This document shows, one piece after another, positions 1-5,012 of a stretch of 7,163 bases of DNA (position 1 is its first letter; each line of letters begins with the position of its first letter). The notes beneath the pieces were generated by a model. It saw nothing but the letters and a program-made list of their open reading frames with translations, was not told where the DNA came from and made no database searches. The translations under genes were made by a program, and so were the position numbers. Origin of the DNA: Gammaproteobacteria bacterium (GTDB lineage Bacteria; Pseudomonadota; Gammaproteobacteria; GCA-001735895); the NCBI GenBank assembly GCA_003231795.1, contig QIJI01000054.1, positions 1 through 7,163 of the forward strand, written 5' to 3'.

Positions 1-39
1 GAGAATAGACCCTGAGAATAGACCCTGGGAATAGACCTC
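1..39. repeat. 13-bp tandem repeat, three copies, at the 3' end of argB
   Basis: Two identical units, gagaatagaccct, at 1-13 and 14-26 are followed by a third, gggaatagacctc, at 27-39 that differs at three of 13 positions. The last two bases of the third unit lie in the argB stop codon (TGA on the minus strand, 40-38), so the array begins exactly where the reading frame ends. The array touches the window edge, so the true copy number is unknown. The units have no internal symmetry and no T-run, so they do not look like a terminator. Confidence 0.8.
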
Positions 40-913
40 AGGTATCGCCTTTGATCAGGGTTCCCACACCGGTATCAGTCAGCAGCTCGAGCAAAACCGA
101 ATGCCTGACCCTCCCATCGATAATCTGACTGGTACTGACTCCGGCTTTCACCGCATCAAGCGCACAACGCACTTTCGGCAGCATACCCCCCGAAATAATT
201 CCGTCACTGATCAGAGCTTCGGTTTCGTCCGCGCTCAGGCCGGTTAACAAGTTCCCGTCCGGATCCATCACCCCGGCAGTATTGGTCAGTAACAACAATT
301 TTTCCGCGTTCAGTACCGCGGCCAGTTCACCGGCAACCAGATCGGCATTGATATTATAAGAAGCGCCATCAGCGCCGACACCGATCGGTGCGATTACCGG
401 GATAAAATCGCCATTGTCGAGCATCGCTACCACCGACGGATCGATTGACTCAACTTCACCGACCTGACCCAGATCATGCTCCTCCTGGTCGCGGCCACTT
501 AATTTCATCTTGCGCGCACTGATCATACCGCCATCCTTACCGGTCAATCCGACCGCGCGCCCGCCGTGCTGATTAATCAACGAGACAATCTGCTTGTTAA
601 CTTGTCCGCCTAACACCATTTCAACCACATCCATTGTTTCGTTGTCGGTTACCCGCATGCCCTCGATAAAGCGGCTTTTCTTACCGATCTGCTCCAGCAA
701 CTTGCCAATTTGCGGGCCACCACCATGCACGATAACCGGGTTTACCCCCACTTGCTTGAGCAAAACGATATCCTGTGCAAAGCAGCTTTTGAGGTTTTCA
801 TCTACCATCGCGTTACCGCCAAACTTGATCACGACCGTCTTGCGATCCAATGCCTGAATGTAAGGCAAGGCTTCGATCAGAATTTCGGCAACACTGGATT
901 TGTTTTCTGTCAT
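38..913 (-). CDS. argB: N-acetylglutamate kinase (acetylglutamate kinase, EC 2.7.2.8)
   Basis: This cytosolic enzyme phosphorylates N-acetyl-L-glutamate with ATP, the second step of arginine synthesis by the acetylated route. The 291 residues carry the full amino-acid-kinase signature: the nucleotide loop KFGGNAM with K30, the HGGGPQIG loop at 63-70, R87 in GMRVTD, GLTGKDGG at 122-129, N187 and D191 in the NINAD segment, and K247 in GGMLPK. These match the catalytic and substrate residues known from E. coli ArgB (K8, R66, N158, D162, K217). Unlike the shorter E. coli enzyme it has about 25 extra N-terminal residues that read as a helix, plus a C-terminal HSVLLE...GVGT segment. In this family those features go with hexamers inhibited by arginine, so feedback inhibition is inferred. 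The ATG at 913-911 is 12 bp after the coaBC stop, with a weak CAGG as ribosome site; translational coupling is likely. Confidence 0.97.
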   Translation of the reverse strand: MTENKSSVAEILIEALPYIQALDRKTVVIKFGGNAMVDENLKSCFAQDIVLLKQVGVNPVIVHGGGPQIGKLLEQIGKKSRFIEGMRVTDNETMDVVEMVLGGQVNKQIVSLINQHGGRAVGLTGKDGGMISARKMKLSGRDQEEHDLGQVGEVESIDPSVVAMLDNGDFIPVIAPIGVGADGASYNINADLVAGELAAVLNAEKLLLLTNTAGVMDPDGNLLTGLSADETEALISDGIISGGMLPKVRCALDAVKAGVSTSQIIDGRVRHSVLLELLTDTGVGTLIKGDT

Positions 914-925
914 TTTGAGAGCCTG

Positions 926-2128
926 TCAGGAACGCGCGTCAGTATACCGACTCGCGATTAAATCGATAAGCTGTATTGCGATATCTGCTTTACTCGCCAT
1001 GGAAAGGCTTTGCTGTCCGTCTGACCAGAATACCTCGAGCTGATTTTGATCCGCATTAAATCCACCACTAACATCGCCAACCTGATTCGCGGCGATCAAA
1101 TCCAGTTTTTTGCGTTCGAGTTTGGCTCGGGCGTTGTTTTCAAGATCTTGCGTCTCAGCCGCAAATCCAACACAAAAAGGCCGATTTTCAAGTGCGCTTA
1201 CTGCAGCCAGAATATCCTGGTTTGGAGTCAGGGTTAAAGTTATCGACTCGCTCGATTTCTTGATCTTATGTGGTTGCGATTGTTCGACCCGGTAATCTGA
1301 AACCGCGGCACAAGCGATGAACAAGTCTGCTTTTGGCGCTCGCGGCATGACCGCCTGATACATTTCTTCGGCAGACTCTACCCTGACCAATTCGAGACCA
1401 GGAGGGGAATCCAGGGCAACCGGTCCACTGACCAGGGTCACATCGGCACCCGCTGCGATCGCTGCATCAGCCAATGCATATCCCATTTTTCCGGAACTGT
1501 GATTGCTGATGTAACGCACCGGATCGATTGCCTCGCGTGTGGGGCCAGCCGTCAACAGCAGCGACAGGCCATCGAGTTTTCCTGGCTCAAAAAGGCGCTC
1601 GACGCGATGCGCTATCTGTTGTGCCTCGAGCATTCTACCGGGCCCGATATCACCACAGGCCTGCTCGCCGTGCGCAGGTCCCCAGACCAGAACGGCGCGG
1701 GATTTTAACCGTGTAATATTTTCACGGGTCGCGGCGTTGGCGTACATCTGTTGATTCATTGCTGGAGCTACCGCAAGGGGGTGTTTATTCGCCAGACAAA
1801 GCGTCAACAGCAAGTTGTCCGCATAACCCGCGTTAAGTTTGGCCAGAAAATCGGCAGAGGCAGGAGCAACGACCATCAGGTCACACCATCGAGCGAGTTC
1901 GATATGATCCATTGCCGAATCTACTTCACCATCGAAGATATCGGTATAGACCGGGTGTCCGCTGAGCGCCTGGTAAGTCAGGGGTTGTACAAATTCCTGC
2001 GCTGACTGCGTCATTACGACGCGCACTTCAGCCCCTGACTTTTGCAGTTGTCGAACCAGCTCGGCAGACTTGTAGGCAGCAATGCCCCCGGTAATACCGA
2101 GTAAAATTTTTCTGTTTTCGAGCTTCAT
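926..2128 (-). CDS. coaBC: Bifunctional phosphopantothenoylcysteine decarboxylase / phosphopantothenate-cysteine ligase
   Basis: This enzyme joins cysteine to 4'-phosphopantothenate using CTP (CoaB) and decarboxylates the product to 4'-phosphopantetheine (CoaC, FMN-dependent), the middle steps of coenzyme A synthesis. The 400 residues match the usual length. The CoaC half (about 1-180) has the flavin-binding GITGGIAAYKSAEL start, H75 in DHIELA, N125 in PAMNQQMY and C158 in EQACGD; H75, N125 and C158 fall at exactly the E. coli Dfp numbers. The CoaB half (about 188-395) has TAGPTREAIDPVR, N209 in SNHSSGKMG, AAVSDYR followed by K288 in HKIKK, and GFAAET. All key residues are present, so both activities should work. 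The start is the ATG at 2128-2126; no good Shine-Dalgarno precedes it. argB follows after 12 bp as a likely operon partner. The family is usually essential. Confidence 0.98.
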   Translation of the reverse strand: MKLENRKILLGITGGIAAYKSAELVRQLQKSGAEVRVVMTQSAQEFVQPLTYQALSGHPVYTDIFDGEVDSAMDHIELARWCDLMVVAPASADFLAKLNAGYADNLLLTLCLANKHPLAVAPAMNQQMYANAATRENITRLKSRAVLVWGPAHGEQACGDIGPGRMLEAQQIAHRVERLFEPGKLDGLSLLLTAGPTREAIDPVRYISNHSSGKMGYALADAAIAAGADVTLVSGPVALDSPPGLELVRVESAEEMYQAVMPRAPKADLFIACAAVSDYRVEQSQPHKIKKSSESITLTLTPNQDILAAVSALENRPFCVGFAAETQDLENNARAKLERKKLDLIAANQVGDVSGGFNADQNQLEVFWSDGQQSLSMASKADIAIQLIDLIASRYTDARS

Positions 2129-2135
2129 AAAATCT

Positions 2136-2165
2136 ATTCTAACGACTGTACACCGAAGCTGGTAT
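2136..2165 (-). promoter_or_regulatory. Possible sigma-70 promoter for coaBC-argB
   Basis: On the minus strand a TAGAAT hexamer (2141-2136) is five of six to the -10 consensus and sits seven bases before the coaBC ATG. An ATACCA hexamer (2165-2160), three of six to the -35 consensus, lies 18 bp upstream of it. If used, transcription would start at or next to the ATG, giving a leaderless or nearly leaderless message, which would fit the absence of a clear ribosome site. The -35 is poor, and a promoter further upstream or read-through from the kinase gene is equally possible. Confidence 0.25.
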
Positions 2166-2186
2166 CGGTTTCGAGATTATCAATAC

Positions 2187-2354
2187 CCAGGAGTCTGTCG
2201 GACTTAGGGTAAATCTACTGCGGCGTTAGGAAATAGGCCCATTTGTTTGATCTTTTTCGTTGCGTAGTACCCACTATGCGCCTCAAAAGATCAAACAAAT
2301 GGTCTCAATTTCCCATCGCCTCGCTAAGATTCCCTAAATCCGACAGACTCCTGG
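2187..2354. mobile_element. 168-bp palindromic element with 16-bp perfect terminal inverted repeats (MITE/REP-like)
   Basis: The ends 2187-2202 (CCAGGAGTCTGTCGGA) and 2339-2354 are perfect reverse complements. An 18-bp perfect inverted repeat lies further in (2239-2256 with 2285-2302), and a 7-bp stem with one G-T pair (2262-2268 with 2273-2279) closes on a four-base loop at 2269-2272. All three pairs share the same centre, between 2270 and 2271, and the stretches between them also match with scattered mismatches, so the whole element is one long imperfect hairpin. It fills most of the gap between the kinase stop (15 bp away) and coaBC. There is no transposase or ORF inside and no convincing target-site duplication beside it. 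This form fits a non-autonomous transposable repeat; as RNA it would fold from either strand and could attenuate read-through into coaBC. No T-run follows, so it is not a canonical intrinsic terminator. Confidence 0.8.
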
Positions 2355-2368
2355 AAATTAATTTGTTT

Positions 2369-4795
2369 TCACTCGAGCCGGCCCTGAAACGTTGTTTTTA
2401 ATAGTTGCAAAAAAGCATCGACCTGAATCGGCTTGGTAACATAGGCATCAAAGTCCTCGGCTTTTGCAAGCTCGATATCATCCAGCATGGCAGCGGCACT
2501 GAGTGCGATCACCGGTATCTGGCGGGTAACGGCTTTCGACTTCAATATTCGGGTCGCTTCGATCCCGCTCATATCAGGCAGACCGATATCCATCAGAATC
2601 AAATCCGGAGTCATGCGCTGCGCTAGTTCGAGCCCCCGGGCCGCGGTAGTCGCAATCAGCAGATCGACATTATCCATATCCTCGAAAAACAGCTCCATAT
2701 ACTCGACATTGATCGCGTTATCTTCGACGTAAAGAATAACCAGCTCGGAATTCGACAATTGATAACGATCAATAGCTTGGTGTTCGACCCGGGCGTCAAC
2801 TTTTTGTAGGTGAAGTGCGGTATCTGCAAGCGGCATTTCGAACCAGAATTTGGACCCTTTACCCAACTCGGAATCGAAACCGATTCGACCTTCCATGGCT
2901 TCCACCAGTTGCTTTGAAATCGAAAGCCCAATACCGGCACCCTGAACCCTTCCCGTCGTATCGCCAAATCGTTTAAATGGCTCAAATAAACTATGATGAT
3001 GCTCATCGGCGATTCCGTGGCCGCTATCGATCACACTAATACACAGGTACCTGTCCTGCCTGTTGAAAGTCTCCACCGAGATATGACTACCTTCATCGCA
3101 GTACTTGATCGCATTCGAAAGCAGATTGAGCAATACCTGTCGGAATCGCAACGAATCTGTCAGGATTTCCGGTAGTTTTCGACTAACAGGATCGTCAATG
3201 GTGATATCCCGTGGCTCCCCCATTGGGCGCGACAGGGATATGCATTCGGTGATAATATCCTGTGCCTGAACCGCCTCCCGCTTGAGTTTAAGATTTCCGC
3301 TTTCAATTCCGGATAGATCAAGCACTTGATTGATTAGTTCAAGCAAGTGTTGCCCGCTGGTTTCGATCAGCTCAATCGCATTTTTCTGCTTACCGGTCAG
3401 CGGGTCTTTCTGATTGTATTGCAATATTTGTGCGAATCCGATAATCGCATTGAGAGGCGTGCGTAGCTCGTGGCTCATCGAGGACAAAAACTGTGATTTC
3501 GCCTGGTTAGCCTGAATCGCCTGATCCTGTGCGCGGCGCATATCGCCGACATCCTTGGTGGCTGACAAAACGACCTGCTTTCCACCCAGCTCAGCAAGGC
3601 AGGCAGACATCATACCGGGCCAGAAACTGCCGTCCTTGCGGCGGAAGTCTGCGTTCAGATTGCTGATATAACCTCGGCTTTTGAGCCTACTGACCAGTTT
3701 TCCACGATCCCGGGTGTAGCGCCACAAATTCAGGTCCAAGGTGGAGCGATCAATGACTTCCTCCCTCGAATAACCGGTCATCTCACAAAATCCATCGTTC
3801 ACACTGAGGCATATCCCGGACTCCATTTCCGTAATCATAAATACATCCGGAATCACTTCGTAAAAACGGCGGAACATTTCATCGCGTTCGACCAATTCCT
3901 GAGTTCGCTGTTCAACCATCAGCGAAAGCTGCTCTCGCCGCTGTTCTAATTCGATCTTGGTCCGGGCCAACAATCGCTTGTCCAGTTCCGACTCGGTTAT
4001 ATCCAGCCCAATCGAGCCAATACCGTTGACGTCACCATTCTCATCATAAATCGGGAACTTATACACTTGCAGCGTCGAATCGCCGAATTTGACCGGAAAC
4101 GCTTCGTTGATATCAAATGCCTTGCCGCTGCTTATAATTTTGCGGTCTGCCTCCTGCAACCTGCTTGCAGTTTCCGGTTCGTGAACATTCGAGGTTGTAT
4201 TCCCCTCGACTTCGTCGATCGTCATCTCCAGGTAGCGCGTGTAGGCTGGACTGACATACAGATAGCGATCATTTAAATCTTTCAGCACCATCGGGACATG
4301 CGACTGGTGGACGATGGCATCGACAATACTTTCGGAATATAGCTTTTTCTGATTCGCTTTATCCCGATCGCTGACATCGATGATGACAAAATCGATGAAT
4401 GCTTCGCCGGGATCGAAACGTACTTGAGATTCGACAATAATTGTTTCACCCAGCCGATCGGTGAAACTGGCTTGCATCAGCTCGCCCGGATGATTTCGAA
4501 AAAAATCCAGCTGTCGTTCGCGTCCGCCCTCAGCCAGATAATTTTCTGAAAAATTGTACTCATCGACGAACTGGTCAACATCATCGTAGCCAAAAATTTC
4601 GGCAAGGCGCAGATTGGCAAAAATAACGCTACCGTTTATAACTGAAGTTCGACCAATCCCGGTAGTCGAGTTTTCAAACAAATACCGGTAATCGATTGCG
4701 TCGGCTTTATTTTGGCCCGATATCAAATCGTTAGCGTCGGATTTTACAATGGTCAACAGTGGCTTTAACGCAAAGCGCAGTAGTTGCACGAGCAT
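2369..4795 (-). CDS. Cytoplasmic hybrid sensor histidine kinase, PAS-PAS-PAS-HisKA-HATPase-REC
   Basis: The protein has 808 residues from the chosen start. Three PAS sensor domains come first (about 33-145, 152-270, 305-420), with a helical linker rich in E, Q and R (about 270-305) between the second and third. The HisKA domain holds the H-box SHELRTP with phospho-accepting H442. The ATPase domain has the N-box NLLSNAIKY (N561), G1 DSGHG (590-594), the FEPFKRFG stretch and G2 GAGIGL (619-624). A C-terminal receiver follows, with acidic pair E691/D692, phospho-acceptor D736, S766 and K788. Every catalytic residue is present. There is no transmembrane segment, only a short amphipathic N-terminal helix, so it should sense a cytosolic signal; the ligand cannot be read from sequence. 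There is no HPt domain and no partner regulator gene nearby, so its output must be encoded elsewhere. A GTG start at 4834 would add 13 residues but has no ribosome site. It lies 217 bp downstream of the antiporter gene. Confidence 0.93.
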   Translation of the reverse strand: MLVQLLRFALKPLLTIVKSDANDLISGQNKADAIDYRYLFENSTTGIGRTSVINGSVIFANLRLAEIFGYDDVDQFVDEYNFSENYLAEGGRERQLDFFRNHPGELMQASFTDRLGETIIVESQVRFDPGEAFIDFVIIDVSDRDKANQKKLYSESIVDAIVHQSHVPMVLKDLNDRYLYVSPAYTRYLEMTIDEVEGNTTSNVHEPETASRLQEADRKIISSGKAFDINEAFPVKFGDSTLQVYKFPIYDENGDVNGIGSIGLDITESELDKRLLARTKIELEQRREQLSLMVEQRTQELVERDEMFRRFYEVIPDVFMITEMESGICLSVNDGFCEMTGYSREEVIDRSTLDLNLWRYTRDRGKLVSRLKSRGYISNLNADFRRKDGSFWPGMMSACLAELGGKQVVLSATKDVGDMRRAQDQAIQANQAKSQFLSSMSHELRTPLNAIIGFAQILQYNQKDPLTGKQKNAIELIETSGQHLLELINQVLDLSGIESGNLKLKREAVQAQDIITECISLSRPMGEPRDITIDDPVSRKLPEILTDSLRFRQVLLNLLSNAIKYCDEGSHISVETFNRQDRYLCISVIDSGHGIADEHHHSLFEPFKRFGDTTGRVQGAGIGLSISKQLVEAMEGRIGFDSELGKGSKFWFEMPLADTALHLQKVDARVEHQAIDRYQLSNSELVILYVEDNAINVEYMELFFEDMDNVDLLIATTAARGLELAQRMTPDLILMDIGLPDMSGIEATRILKSKAVTRQIPVIALSAAAMLDDIELAKAEDFDAYVTKPIQVDAFLQLLKTTFQGRLE

Positions 4796-4802
4796 AAGCG
4801 GT

Positions 4803-4810
4803 CTCACTCC
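4803..4810 (-). promoter_or_regulatory. Ribosome binding site deciding the kinase start
   Basis: The minus strand reads GGAGTGAG here, ending seven bases before the ATG at 4795-4793 (the GGAG core is 11 bases away). The alternative GTG at 4834-4832 is preceded by an A/T-rich stretch with no purine-rich site. This favours the ATG and an 808-residue product. Confidence 0.5.
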
Positions 4811-5012
4811 ACTAGTAGGCACCGAAAACAGCACCTGTTAATTTTTGGAAACTCTGAATTAAGCCAATCCCGGCGGTTCGATATATTGCTCAAATCCGGG
4901 ACAGGCTCTGACTTTACCAGAAATTCCTTTAGTTACAGTCCTTCACCGATGATCTTTGAGTTCAGTTTAATCATAGTCACTACGGTTGGTAAATCTATCA
5001 GCCAGGTCAGAA
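4811..5012. other. Intergenic region between antiporter and kinase genes
   Basis: No gene is supported here. On the minus strand there is a TATGAT hexamer (4975-4970), five of six to a -10 consensus, but without an acceptable -35 at normal spacing. A six-base inverted repeat (TCCCGG at 4868-4873 with CCGGGA at 4896-4901, 22-base loop) is present but has no following T-run. No intrinsic terminator follows the antiporter stop, so read-through into the kinase is possible; the roughly 200-bp length leaves room for a separate kinase promoter. Confidence 0.4.

Noticed and set aside
2133..2142. AGAATAGA before coaBC as a stray copy of the tandem repeat core at 1-39
   Set aside because: Only about eight bases match and it is on the opposite strand, so chance is a sufficient explanation.
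2175..2366. Target-site duplication around the palindromic element
   Set aside because: The bases just outside the two ends (caatac before, aaatta after) show no convincing direct repeat, so no duplication is claimed.
2656..3006. 116-codon minus-strand frame inside the kinase gene
   Set aside because: It overlaps the ATPase and receiver coding region in another frame, and its translation shows no recognisable domain.
4832..4834. GTG start for the kinase giving 821 residues
   Set aside because: No ribosome site lies upstream, whereas the ATG at 4795 has GGAGTGAG before it; the extra 13 residues belong to no domain.
4827..4839. AACAG-CAC-CTGTT inverted repeat followed by AATTTTT on the plus strand, resembling a small terminator
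   Set aside because: The stem has only five weak base pairs, and no plus-strand gene lies upstream for it to terminate.
4933..4974. 13-codon ATG-initiated frame on the minus strand in the antiporter-kinase gap
   Set aside because: There is no Shine-Dalgarno sequence, and it is too short with no leader-peptide pattern such as a residue run plus attenuator hairpin.
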